This document shows positions 52,005 through 60,440 of a stretch of 64,000 bases of DNA, piece after piece. The position numbers were made by a program, and so were the translations under genes. The number at the start of each line of letters is the position of its first letter. The first letter of the stretch is position 1. The notes beneath the pieces were generated by a model. The model was not told the DNA's origin. It ran no database searches and worked only from the letters and a program-made list of their open reading frames with translations. Source of the stretch: Fimbriimonadaceae bacterium (GTDB taxonomy: Bacteria > Armatimonadota > Fimbriimonadia > Fimbriimonadales > Fimbriimonadaceae); NCBI GenBank assembly GCA_019454105.1, contig CP075364.1, positions 1,429,362 to 1,493,361 of the forward strand, read 5' to 3'.

Positions 52005-53075
52005 ATGGAGCCTTCTCAAGGTGCTTTCCGCCGCTTGGCCGTGATCATGGCAGGCGGCTCGGGCGAGAGGTTTTGGCCCGTTTCGACCAAGGATCGTCCC
52101 AAACAGTTCCTCCGCCTCAGCAACCCCGATCGCACGCTCTTAGGCGAGGCCGTTGACCGCGCTGCCGCAGTCGTCGGGCTGGAAAACGTCCGGATCGCGA
52201 CAGGAAGGCACCTTGCCAAACCAAGCCAGGCCGAGCATCCGGGTCTTGGACAAGGTTCCCTCCTGGCCGAACCGTGTAAGCGAAACACGACCGGGTGTTT
52301 GGCATGGGTGACCGCCCATCTCATCGCAAACGACACAACTGGTTGGGCCCAAACTTCGATCGCGGTCCTCACAGCCGATCATCGTATTGAACCGACCTCT
52401 GAGTTCGTTGCGACGGTCAACGAAGCCCTCGCCACAGCAGAATCGACTGGCGGGCTCGTCACGATCGGAATTCGGCCAGATCGGCCAGCTACGGGCTTTG
52501 GCTACATCGAAACCGGACAGACCGCAGGGTCGGCCCGAGAAGTCTTGCGGTTCACAGAAAAACCGGACAAGCAGACCGCTGAAGCGTTCCTGAGCCGAGG
52601 CAACTATCTTTGGAACTCCGGAATGTTCTTCTGGACCCTCGCCGCGTTCATGGCCGAGCTCGAACAAGCCCAGCCCGAGATTGCGGGCAAAGTGCGTGAG
52701 ATGGCCAGCCTGATCGGAACCGGCGACCTCCCTGCGGCCGAACAAGTCTTCGAGTCGCTGCCGAACCTTTCCATCGACTATGCGCTACTGGAAAAGGCAA
52801 CACGGGTGTTCGTGGTCGAGCCTCGCTTCACCTGGGACGACTTGGGCTCATGGGACGCCCTCAGTCGATCTCTGCCCCAGGACGAAGAGGACAATGTCGC
52901 CGTCGGCAACGCCCGCTATCTTGAGTCGAGCGGAAACGTCGTCTATATCGAAGGGGCCAACGTCCAAGTCTGTCTGCTCGGCGTCTCCGACCTGGTCGTC
53001 GTCGTGACAGACGACACTGTGATGGTCTGCCCCAAGGGCCGCGCCCAAGACGTCAAGCGTTTCCTGACTGACTGA
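52005..53075 (+). CDS. manC: Mannose-1-phosphate guanylyltransferase
   Basis: The 356-residue enzyme makes GDP-mannose from mannose 1-phosphate and GTP. It has AVIMAGGSGERFWPVSTKDR followed by PKQFLRL (pyrophosphorylase signature), LTADHRIEP, GYIETG, FTEKPDKQTAEAFLSRGNYL and WNSGMFFWTL. The C-terminal FTWDDLGSWDALSRSLPQD is also typical. The isomerase domain of ManC/AlgA-type bifunctional enzymes is absent. ATG 52005 (MEPSQGAFRRLAVIM) is preferred over GTG 51978. Its 3' end overlaps the GmhB-like gene by 23 nt on the other strand. Confidence 0.95.
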   Translation: MEPSQGAFRRLAVIMAGGSGERFWPVSTKDRPKQFLRLSNPDRTLLGEAVDRAAAVVGLENVRIATGRHLAKPSQAEHPGLGQGSLLAEPCKRNTTGCLAWVTAHLIANDTTGWAQTSIAVLTADHRIEPTSEFVATVNEALATAESTGGLVTIGIRPDRPATGFGYIETGQTAGSAREVLRFTEKPDKQTAEAFLSRGNYLWNSGMFFWTLAAFMAELEQAQPEIAGKVREMASLIGTGDLPAAEQVFESLPNLSIDYALLEKATRVFVVEPRFTWDDLGSWDALSRSLPQDEEDNVAVGNARYLESSGNVVYIEGANVQVCLLGVSDLVVVVTDDTVMVCPKGRAQDVKRFLTD

Positions 53076-53607
53076 GCCGGTCGATGGCTGCCTTGATCGC
53101 CCCGAGCGGGCCTGATTCGTCGGCTCGAAGGGCCAAAACGCCGAACCTCCGAGCCGCAAGGATGTCGGATTGCTTGTCGCCGACCAAGAACGACCGGTCT
53201 TTGAGGCACGGGAAAAGGGACGAGACGGCCTCAAGCTGGCCCGTGCCAGGCTTTCTGCCTGGGCAGTTCGCGTCCGGCTCATGAGGACAATACGCGACGA
53301 CGCTTATCTCCGGCATTTCGCCAAGCATCCACTCTGTCAGTTGCAGAAAGTCATCCTCCTCGTAGAGCCCCCGTCCGACCCCCGACTGGTTCGTGACGAC
53401 GGCCACGACAAAGCCCATGGAAGCCAACAACTGGACCGAATCGAACGCCGTCGAGGTCCACTCGAAGCGCTCACGTGTGGCAACGTACCCGCGGTCGACA
53501 TTAAGAACGCCGTCTCGATCCAGAAACGCGATGGGACGAGGAACCGGGACCAGTTGCCCTGGCGACTGAGCGCCAGGGCAACCTCTGATGACAACAGCCG
53601 ACCCCAT
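53053..53607 (-). CDS. HAD-IIIA phosphatase, GmhB-like
   Basis: The 184-residue HAD enzyme has AFLDRDGVLNVDRGYV (motif I with two Asp), VVTNQSGVGRGLY (motif II), and CPHEPDANCPGRKPGTGQLE with the Cys/His zinc site of the GmhB family, then FLVGDKQSDILAARRFG (motif IV). GmhB removes a phosphate from heptose bisphosphate in ADP- or GDP-heptose synthesis. The other heptose genes are not in the window, so the substrate could be another sugar bisphosphate or histidinol phosphate. The only ATG is at 53607; the first 20 codons contain a perfect hairpin (53553-53582). Confidence 0.85.
   Translation of the reverse strand: MGSAVVIRGCPGAQSPGQLVPVPRPIAFLDRDGVLNVDRGYVATRERFEWTSTAFDSVQLLASMGFVVAVVTNQSGVGRGLYEEDDFLQLTEWMLGEMPEISVVAYCPHEPDANCPGRKPGTGQLEAVSSLFPCLKDRSFLVGDKQSDILAARRFGVLALRADESGPLGAIKAAIDRLSQSGNA
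53553..53582. repeat. Perfect 12-bp hairpin at the 5' end of the GmhB-like gene
   Basis: GTTGCCCTGGCG and CGCCAGGGCAAC flank a 6-nt loop (ACTGAG on the plus strand), 40 nt downstream of the Wzc-like gene's stop in the transcript. No T-run follows. It could be a terminator-like or attenuator element, or it may merely be coding sequence (residues ~9-18). Confidence 0.55.
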
Positions 53608-53623
53608 GGGGCCGAGCGGCCTG

Positions 53624-55711
53624 CTAGCCCATCCTCTTGGCGCGCTGTGAGGCGACCTTGTCCTTGTTCATGACGAGACCATGGATCTGCCCACCTGCGA
53701 ACTCGATCATGCCGACCGACTCGCGCATCTGCACTTTGGCAGGGGCTTCGAGCTGGACGACCATGACCACGTCCTTCACCGCGTTCACGAGCGACTGCGC
53801 GTCCGCATAACCGTAGGCTGCGGGAGCGTCGACGATGACGATGTCGGCCTCAGCGGTAGCCTTGGCGACCAGGTCCTTCATGGCCTGCGATCCGACCAGT
53901 TCGGTCGAATTGGCTGTGTCGCCGCCTGCGGTGATGACCGTCAAATTGTCAACGTTCCCAGCCTTTCGGGCCTCGTCGAGCGTGACCTTGCCAGCGAGGA
54001 CATCCGTCAGTCCCCGCTCGACCGGTAGTTTGAAGAACTTGTGCTGGACGGGCTTTCGCAGGTTCGCGTCGATCAAGATGGTCCGCTTGCCGTCTAACGC
54101 GAACGCCACCGCCAAGTTGCCAGCGACCGTGCTCTTGCCCTCTCTTGGCAGCGAGCTCGTCACCATGAGAGCCTTGCTCGACCCCGCAGCCAATGCGAGG
54201 CTCGAACGGAGGACCCGGTAGGCCTCGAAGGCTCTCGCCTTCTGGGGATTGGCGATGATAGGCTCGCGAGCAGCGGAGCGCACCGGAATGCGGCTCAGAA
54301 TTTCAGCATCGGCGATCGCCATGGCTTCGTTGGCCGTGTTGACCCGGTCACGGCCAACATCGACGACCAGCGCGACGAGCGCACCGAACAAAGCCCCCAG
54401 GATGAGCCCGAGCGCGAGGTTCACAGTCCAACTGGGGCGCACCTGCTTGGCCGGATAAGTTCCTGTCAAGTCGGTCACGGGGGACTGGAGGGCGTTGTCG
54501 CGCAGCCTGATATCGTTCTGAATGTTGATGAGCCTGAGGATCGACGTTTGGGACTCGTTGAGTTTGGTCTCGAACTCGCGTTGCTTGACGCTGATCGGAG
54601 GCAGTGCCTTGAGCTTGTCGGCCCAAGTGTCCCGAATCCTGCGGAGCCGCTCGACCTTGGCCTCGCCGGCCTGGACACTTGCGACTGCTCCGTTCTCGGC
54701 CCGGATGTACTCCATCACCATCGGGTTCTGAACCTTGCTGGAGACGTCCATACTGCGATCGGACTTCGCTCTCTCAAGGTTCTTGCGCTGGGCTTCGATC
54801 GTCGCATCGAGCCGCTTGATCCTTTCGCTGTCAGGGTGATTGTTGACCAAAAGGGCTTCGCGCTGGATTTCAAGGCTCGTCAACGTGGCCTCCTCTCGGA
54901 CAATCGTATCGCCCTTCGTGATGACCAGCGGATTGTCGATCATCGCAGGCAACGTGGCCTTGGTCCTCTTGATCGATTCCAGGGCTGCGCGAGCTTGGTC
55001 GAGTTCACTCTCAGCCTCCGCCAACGTTCGGTCCGCTTGAGCCAGTTGCCCGACCCGGACATCTTGCTCGGTTCGGCTGTCGACGATGTCGTTCTGGCCC
55101 CGGTAGGCCGCGTAATCCTCCTCGGTTTTGGCCATGGCCGACCGTTCTTCTTCGATCCGGGCCGTGATGAACTCAAAACTCCTCTTGACTTGATCCTTTT
55201 GTGTCTCAAGAATTTTCTCTTCGAAGACCGAGGGAATCATTTGAGTCAGCTTCACCGCCCAAGAGTCCCCATCATCACCTTGGGCTTCGACCGACAACAG
55301 GACGGAGCTTGTCGTTTGGATCTGGTTGACGGTCGCCCGCGGCAGCTTCTGGACGTTTTGTTCCGTCAGCCTAGCTGGCAGCGGGTAGCCGATTCTTTGG
55401 AGCGAAGTAAAGACGACTTCAAAGTTCTCCATAACCTGGATCTGAGTCGGGACGTCAAGCTTGATGCCGCTGTCCGTGATGGCTCCGACAATGTCGTTGG
55501 CCCCGCCCGGATTCGACTGGGTCCGGCCCTCAAGGATCAGGACGCGCTGCGCCTGAAAGGCCTTAGGCAGGATCAAGCCCGCCGCCACTGCGACGGCGAG
55601 TCCGATGATGATGAAGGTCCAAATGATCCATTGGTGCCGCTTGAGCAATGCGAGCACGTCTCGGAAGCTCAGTTCCGTTATCGCCTGGCTGACCGTGTTG
55701 ACTGGGTTCAT
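53624..55711 (-). CDS. Polysaccharide co-polymerase/BY-kinase-like protein (Wzc/ExoP type)
   Basis: The 695-residue protein has an N-terminal membrane helix (about 27-49), a large periplasmic coiled-coil region (Wzz-like, about 55-425), a second helix (LALGLILGALFGALVALVVD, about 428-450) and a cytoplasmic ATPase domain. The ATPase has VTSSLPREGKSTVAGNLAVA (Walker A, about 520) and TILIDANLRKP (Walker A', about 545), then ADIVIVDAPAAYG (Walker B). These are BY-kinase traits. The C-terminal tail (MNKDKVASQRAKRMG) has no tyrosine cluster, which a BY-kinase normally phosphorylates. It should control chain length or export of the polysaccharide. Start ATG 55711 or 55720. Confidence 0.9.
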   Translation of the reverse strand: MNPVNTVSQAITELSFRDVLALLKRHQWIIWTFIIIGLAVAVAAGLILPKAFQAQRVLILEGRTQSNPGGANDIVGAITDSGIKLDVPTQIQVMENFEVVFTSLQRIGYPLPARLTEQNVQKLPRATVNQIQTTSSVLLSVEAQGDDGDSWAVKLTQMIPSVFEEKILETQKDQVKRSFEFITARIEEERSAMAKTEEDYAAYRGQNDIVDSRTEQDVRVGQLAQADRTLAEAESELDQARAALESIKRTKATLPAMIDNPLVITKGDTIVREEATLTSLEIQREALLVNNHPDSERIKRLDATIEAQRKNLERAKSDRSMDVSSKVQNPMVMEYIRAENGAVASVQAGEAKVERLRRIRDTWADKLKALPPISVKQREFETKLNESQTSILRLINIQNDIRLRDNALQSPVTDLTGTYPAKQVRPSWTVNLALGLILGALFGALVALVVDVGRDRVNTANEAMAIADAEILSRIPVRSAAREPIIANPQKARAFEAYRVLRSSLALAAGSSKALMVTSSLPREGKSTVAGNLAVAFALDGKRTILIDANLRKPVQHKFFKLPVERGLTDVLAGKVTLDEARKAGNVDNLTVITAGGDTANSTELVGSQAMKDLVAKATAEADIVIVDAPAAYGYADAQSLVNAVKDVVMVVQLEAPAKVQMRESVGMIEFAGGQIHGLVMNKDKVASQRAKRMG

Positions 55712-55735
55712 TCCATGCACTCCGTTGTCTCAAGT

Positions 55736-55755
55736 CGGCCGACGCCATTCGGCCG
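55736..55755. repeat. Hairpin between the Wzc-like gene and the glycosyltransferase gene
   Basis: CGGCCGA (55736-55742) and TCGGCCG (55749-55755) form a 7-bp stem with a 6-nt loop in the 93-nt spacer. A T-rich stretch follows on the plus strand (CTTTTCATTTTC), while the transcribed minus strand has the A-rich side first. It might be a processing or weak termination site. Confidence 0.35.
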
Positions 55756-55804
55756 CTCCTTTTCATTTTCGGGACGCAGCCCGAGTTCAAAAGGTGCCCG
55801 CATT

Positions 55805-56992
55805 CTACCCAGGCTCCAAATTTGGGTTCTTGGGAACCGGAGCGCCGAGCCCTTCCAGGAGCTCCGCCAGGTAACGGCCTGCCTCATGAATGTCGAATTT
55901 AGCTTCAAAGCAGGCCCTCGCTTTTCGACGCATGGCTGCCTTTTCGACAGGGTCAAGGTCCCGCCACCTGGCGATGAGCCTGTCCGTTCCCTCTTGATCG
56001 TCTTTTTCCACGAGTCCCGCCCCTGATTCCTTGATCTCTCTCCAAATGTTCACCTGGTCTGAAATCAAGGCGGGCGTCCCGCAGGCCAAAGCTTCTGCTA
56101 CTGCTATACCAAAATTCTCCTGGTGAGAAGGCAGAACGAACGCCTCCGCTCCAGCTAACGCGCCCCATTTGTCGACCCCTTTCAACATCCCTTTGTAGAT
56201 GACAGTTCCCTCCAACCCCGAGACTTTGGCCTTCTCTAAAAGCGCGGACATCATTCCTTGTTGGTCAGGCCCGGCAAACACGAGCTTTGGCCCAGGTTTT
56301 CCCCGATAAGCTTGGACAAAGGCATTGACGAGGAGGTCGCATCCCTTCTTTTCGTGAATGCGTCCGAGAAAAATGATATAAGGATCAGCACCCAGGTCAG
56401 GGTTTTGTGCTCGGAACCGCTCACTGAGTGTTTCCGGACTCTCCTCTGGACCTGGCGTCCCGTATTTCACGACGACCTCGTTCGCCTGATAGTTCTTGAA
56501 AGACTCCCGAGCCAACCGTCGTTCCTCCTCGCAGGTGAACAGGACTGCGGTCGCATCCCGAATGACTTTCGACTCGCAAAAAGTCCAGTACAGGGCCTTC
56601 TTCAGATGCTTCAGCGGGTAGTTGCGCTTAAACCAAGGATCCAACATTCCATGAGTGAAAAGAACGTATCGCTTTCCACTTTTCTTCAGACCTTTCCACG
56701 CACCGTAGCTCGCATACGTCCAGATCCCATGGATCACAACCCAGTCATAATCGAGAGCGCGCGCTCCAATCCATCGAGGGAATTCCGTATTCCGAGCGTA
56801 CATCCCTTTCCCTGGCCCAAGTGGATGGACCTTCAGAGGATATTCGGCCACCCAGCTATCGGTCGGGCCATCGAGCGTCGCTACTTCTATCGTATGTCCT
56901 AACGACGTGAGGACAAGTCCCAGTTGCTTCAGCCCCTCGACCGGGCCGCCAAACCTCGGGTCGACTGTGCGGATCACGTGCAGATTGCGCAA
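55805..56992 (-). CDS. Glycosyltransferase family 4
   Basis: The 395-residue GT-B enzyme begins LRNLHVIRTVDPRFGGPVEG, the usual start of family 4. It has the acceptor domain HGMLDPWFKRNYPLKHLKKA, the donor-domain start DPYIIFLGRIHEKKGCDLLV and the E-x7-E motif FVLPSHQENFGIAVAEALAC. It adds a sugar to the growing repeat unit. The start is TTG 56992: AGGGAG lies 8 nt upstream, and the frame's upstream part (to 57094) would run within the asparagine synthase gene. It overlaps that gene's end by 19 nt, suggesting coupled translation. Confidence 0.88.
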   Translation of the reverse strand: MRNLHVIRTVDPRFGGPVEGLKQLGLVLTSLGHTIEVATLDGPTDSWVAEYPLKVHPLGPGKGMYARNTEFPRWIGARALDYDWVVIHGIWTYASYGAWKGLKKSGKRYVLFTHGMLDPWFKRNYPLKHLKKALYWTFCESKVIRDATAVLFTCEEERRLARESFKNYQANEVVVKYGTPGPEESPETLSERFRAQNPDLGADPYIIFLGRIHEKKGCDLLVNAFVQAYRGKPGPKLVFAGPDQQGMMSALLEKAKVSGLEGTVIYKGMLKGVDKWGALAGAEAFVLPSHQENFGIAVAEALACGTPALISDQVNIWREIKESGAGLVEKDDQEGTDRLIARWRDLDPVEKAAMRRKARACFEAKFDIHEAGRYLAELLEGLGAPVPKNPNLEPG

Positions 56993-58809
56993 TGAGCTTG
57001 GCTCCCTGAATGAGTGAACTGTTGGTAAACGATCTTCGCCCATTGACGAAGTGAGTTCTCTGGCTCCCACTCTTCCGACTCTCCGGAAATCCACCGTGTC
57101 ACCGGCACCATGAACCCGCTCTTCGGACGACCTGCGACAGACTCCGGCAACGGTCGAGAAGGAACAGACAGCAAATCCGACTTGCTCCGCCTGTTCTGAG
57201 TGCCAAAAAAGCGAACAGTCTCTCTCCAGAACTCAACGTCCACAAAAGGCACACGCACTTCGAGCGCGTGGGCCATGCTGGCCCAATCCGAATCACGAAG
57301 CAAGCGATCGTGCATGTATGTCGACAACTCCATCACGCTGACCCGGAGCTCGGGGTCCCTGATCCCAGCCAATGATTGGTTGATCGACGCCACTGGGGCT
57401 AGCTGTTCCCAACCCTCTCTCACCAGGTCAGGCTCCATCACCGAAGTGAGCTCCCATGGCATAAACAGTCCTCGACGAAGCAAATAGGCCCCGCCATACG
57501 AGCTGCCGTACTCGATAAGTCCCGCGTATTTCGGTGATAGTTTCCGCTTGATCAGTTGACTGCTCACGATTCTGAAGCCCTTACCAGCCCCAGGGATCCA
57601 TGATAACGCACTGGCCCCGCCTACCAGTTTAGGAATCTGGCTGAATGACGGATAACCACACAACACCTCGTCGGCGCCTAGGCCCGAAAGAGCCACTTTC
57701 AACCCGGCCTCCCGAGTCACTTTGCTCACATAGTATGTGTTGATGCCGTCAACGGTCGGTACGTCCATGGCTTCGAACAGAGAATCCCGTTCATCCTGGA
57801 AGTCTCGTCCGACGATTCTCGCGACATGGTGCTGTGCCCCGTAATAGTTAGCCACCTCACTTGCTAGAGGCACTTCGTCCATTTCGGTGCCAAGGAATTC
57901 ATCAAAGCCTAATGTCACGCACCGAGGAGGTTCTTTCAAAACCTCCATTGAGCACGCCAGCATGGCCGTCGAGTCCTTTCCAGCCGAGAGGAAGATCCCA
58001 ACTGGCACGTCTGACACGAAATGGTGTTTGATGGTGTCGCGGACTGACTGTGAGAATCGTTCTTGAGCTTCGGCAGAGCCCACTGAAGCAGCTTCGCCCA
58101 GAAGATCAGCCGCTTCTTGACTCAAATCAAAGAACCTGTGCTCCCGAACTTGCCTCAAGTGATTGTCGATGACGATAGCTGTTCCCGCCGGCACTTGCGA
58201 CACTCCCTGATGAAGAGTTCGCGTGCTCGGAAGATTCCCCCATACGAGGAAGCCTACATGGCCAGCCGGGTCTGCAGCAGTGTCCACACCTGGACACATG
58301 AGGAGGACTTTACTTAGCGAAGCGAACCAAATCGAATCCTGCGTCCGTGCCCAGTAGAGCGGTTTGATCCCAAACGGATCGCGGGCCAAAACAAGCTGCT
58401 TTTCAACATCGTCGTAAAGAGCCACTGAAAACATCCCTCTGAGCTTCTTAAAGCACTCAAGGCCGTGCTCCTTAAAGAGATGAAGGACGACTTCCGTATC
58501 GCCCTGCGACCTGAAGTTGTGACCTGACTTTTCCAGTTCGGACCGCAACTCCAAGTAGTTGTAGATCTCTCCGTTAAAAGTGATACTGAGGCCGCCTTCT
58601 GACCAGACCATCGGCTGGGCACTGTCTTCTGACAAGTCGATAATTGACAACCGGCGATGCCCAAGCACGACTCCCGCCTGAGGATCCGACCAAAGACCTT
58701 TGCCGTCTGGGCCTCCAGCCCGCATTCGGTCGCACATTCTTTCGACGACTTCTGCGTGCCCGTGGTCAACACCCCGATCGCCCCGGTAGCAGCCTGCGAT
58801 CCTGCACAT
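56974..58809 (-). CDS. Asparagine synthase (glutamine-hydrolysing), EPS-locus type
   Basis: The 611-residue protein has an N-terminal glutamine amidotransferase domain with the nucleophile Cys2 (MCRIAGCYRGD), RMRAGGPDGKGLW, HRRLSIIDLS and FNGEIYNYLELRSEL. The synthase domain follows with the PPi loop LSAGKDSTAML (about 272-282; family usual SGGxDS), ALSGLGADEVLCGYPSF and HALEVRVPFVDVEF. EPS and O-antigen loci often carry such enzymes, thought to amidate sugar uronic acids or make Asn-like products rather than plain asparagine. Ser-Ala-Gly-Lys in the PPi loop is an unusual variant. It begins 6 nt after the Wzy-like gene and overlaps the glycosyltransferase start by 19 nt. Confidence 0.9.
   Translation of the reverse strand: MCRIAGCYRGDRGVDHGHAEVVERMCDRMRAGGPDGKGLWSDPQAGVVLGHRRLSIIDLSEDSAQPMVWSEGGLSITFNGEIYNYLELRSELEKSGHNFRSQGDTEVVLHLFKEHGLECFKKLRGMFSVALYDDVEKQLVLARDPFGIKPLYWARTQDSIWFASLSKVLLMCPGVDTAADPAGHVGFLVWGNLPSTRTLHQGVSQVPAGTAIVIDNHLRQVREHRFFDLSQEAADLLGEAASVGSAEAQERFSQSVRDTIKHHFVSDVPVGIFLSAGKDSTAMLACSMEVLKEPPRCVTLGFDEFLGTEMDEVPLASEVANYYGAQHHVARIVGRDFQDERDSLFEAMDVPTVDGINTYYVSKVTREAGLKVALSGLGADEVLCGYPSFSQIPKLVGGASALSWIPGAGKGFRIVSSQLIKRKLSPKYAGLIEYGSSYGGAYLLRRGLFMPWELTSVMEPDLVREGWEQLAPVASINQSLAGIRDPELRVSVMELSTYMHDRLLRDSDWASMAHALEVRVPFVDVEFWRETVRFFGTQNRRSKSDLLSVPSRPLPESVAGRPKSGFMVPVTRWISGESEEWEPENSLRQWAKIVYQQFTHSGSQAHCAICT
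57001..57007 (-). promoter_or_regulatory. Ribosome-binding site that fixes a TTG start
   Basis: AGGGAGC on the minus strand, 8 nt before TTG 56992, sits inside the 3' end of the asparagine synthase gene. Confidence 0.7.
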
Positions 58810-58815
58810 TCCGCC

Positions 58816-60375
58816 CTATCCAACTGTCGCAGAGTCCGACATTGAACGACGCTCGAACACGAACCGCCCATCGACATGCCTACGAGTGACAGAATTGGCA
58901 AAGATGATCAGTGGCAGCACACTGCCAAGGAACAGCAATGGCCACCAAAGAACGTTGAGAATTTGAGCCTGGATTGTAGCTTCTGAGAAGACCCAGACTG
59001 TAACGAACATAAGGCTTGCTGCAAAAATGTTTCGATGCAGGTTAGGGTTTATCAAGATTGAATACACGGTGTAGAATCCGAAGCCAATCAAGAACGAGAT
59101 GGTAAGAACACCCATCATCCCAAAGGACAGGAATGCGTCCGAGAAGAAGCCCACGGTCGGCTGAGTGTATTGGTCGGAAGCGGTCATCGTTCCTCTTCCC
59201 CGAGCAGCAACGTAGTTGGCCGTTCCCAAAGGAGCTTTGTTAGGATTCAAGAATCTCGGTACGAGCATCTCAAACCCCGGCGTGATCGTGGTCATTCCTG
59301 TGTTGCCACGTACGATCACTCCGTCAATGATCGCATCGACTACAACGATCATAGAGTACCGATCTAAAAGTGGATTAGGCTTTCCGTAGTAGGACAGTCG
59401 GTGGAACTCCCAAGGGTCATTATAGTTGTGCGTCTCGGATTTGGCTTGGTATTTTCCTGGATTCGCAACGACGTCCAGCAGACCGAGAAACGACTTCTGA
59501 AGCCGCTCATCAATGTTGCCATACCTCACGCCTCCTTCCGCTCTTGCATAGAGCGCGTACGGCGAGAGAATAAAGAAGAAAGCGTACGTGACGAGCCCAA
59601 TAGCCGCATAATGCAACACGCGCAGCTTAAATCTGAACGCGATCAGCGTCAGAAAGAAAGTGATGACCGTCAGGGCCATCTCTTGTCGCGTAGCCGAAAG
59701 AATTCCACTCACAATGGCCGGGATCATCGCGATCAAGTTCAAGGGCCCAATGCACCGCTTGCCGTTCGAGGCAAGGATCACATGAGCCGTGCCAGCGGCA
59801 ACACCAAGCGTCGTCAAGAATCCCAGCTGTCGCAGCGGGCCGACAACCCCTCCCACGAAGACGCCGCCACCTTCGAAGACTCCCAAACGCTGGAGAAGCA
59901 CTTCTCGCACGACCGCGAAGACTGTCAGGACAATTGCCAGAATCCTTAGCCGGCCAAGATCCTCCAACGGCGCGACGATTGGACGTACTTTGTTAAGCCC
60001 TAGGGCCTTAAAGAGCACTGCCCCTAAAAACAAGCCAGTTATGCCCGTGCAATAGACGGTCATAGTAGTAATCGGATGAATCAGATTGACGTCGCCTCTT
60101 TCGCCAAACAAGGTCTTAGCCGTTTGTGAGATGACGACGTTTTGGAGCATCAAGACGAAGACACTGGCTCCAAGCAGATTAAAAAGCCCGCCCAAAATCT
60201 GCACCGTGACAGCACCCAGTATTGTGAAATACATCACAAGACCGGTGTAGGCGATGTTGTTCCCTCGCCATAGCATCAATCCACCTAGCACCAAGGTGAA
60301 AACCACCGCAATCGAAACGACGGGCGACACCTTGAACTCTGTGCGACGAGGCAGACTGATTGCAACTGAGGCCAT
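58816..60375 (-). CDS. Polytopic membrane protein, Wzy-like O-antigen polymerase candidate
   Basis: The 519-residue protein has about 11-12 membrane helices and a large hydrophilic loop (about 290-400: GNIDERLQKSFLGLLDVVAN, GKYQAKSETHNYNDPWEFHR, TPGFEMLVPRFLNPNKAPLG). That is the topology of O-antigen polymerases and ligases. Sequence motifs are too weak to separate Wzy from WaaL-type or oligosaccharide repeat-unit polymerases. Position between a flippase gene and EPS glycosyltransferase genes supports the polymerase reading. The gene is more AT-rich than most of the window, usual for polysaccharide polymerases. Confidence 0.72.
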   Translation of the reverse strand: MASVAISLPRRTEFKVSPVVSIAVVFTLVLGGLMLWRGNNIAYTGLVMYFTILGAVTVQILGGLFNLLGASVFVLMLQNVVISQTAKTLFGERGDVNLIHPITTMTVYCTGITGLFLGAVLFKALGLNKVRPIVAPLEDLGRLRILAIVLTVFAVVREVLLQRLGVFEGGGVFVGGVVGPLRQLGFLTTLGVAAGTAHVILASNGKRCIGPLNLIAMIPAIVSGILSATRQEMALTVITFFLTLIAFRFKLRVLHYAAIGLVTYAFFFILSPYALYARAEGGVRYGNIDERLQKSFLGLLDVVANPGKYQAKSETHNYNDPWEFHRLSYYGKPNPLLDRYSMIVVVDAIIDGVIVRGNTGMTTITPGFEMLVPRFLNPNKAPLGTANYVAARGRGTMTASDQYTQPTVGFFSDAFLSFGMMGVLTISFLIGFGFYTVYSILINPNLHRNIFAASLMFVTVWVFSEATIQAQILNVLWWPLLFLGSVLPLIIFANSVTRRHVDGRFVFERRSMSDSATVG

Positions 60376-60440
60376 GAGATGGCGAACTAACCAGGATTCA
60401 TTATGGCACAGTAGCAGCGGACTGTGAGACCCAGAACGAT

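Noticed and set aside
54548-56026. 492-residue plus-strand ORF
   Set aside because: It runs opposite the Wzc-like and glycosyltransferase genes, which have clear family motifs. Its own sequence is Leu/Asp/Arg-rich without any motif, as is common for antisense frames in GC-rich DNA.
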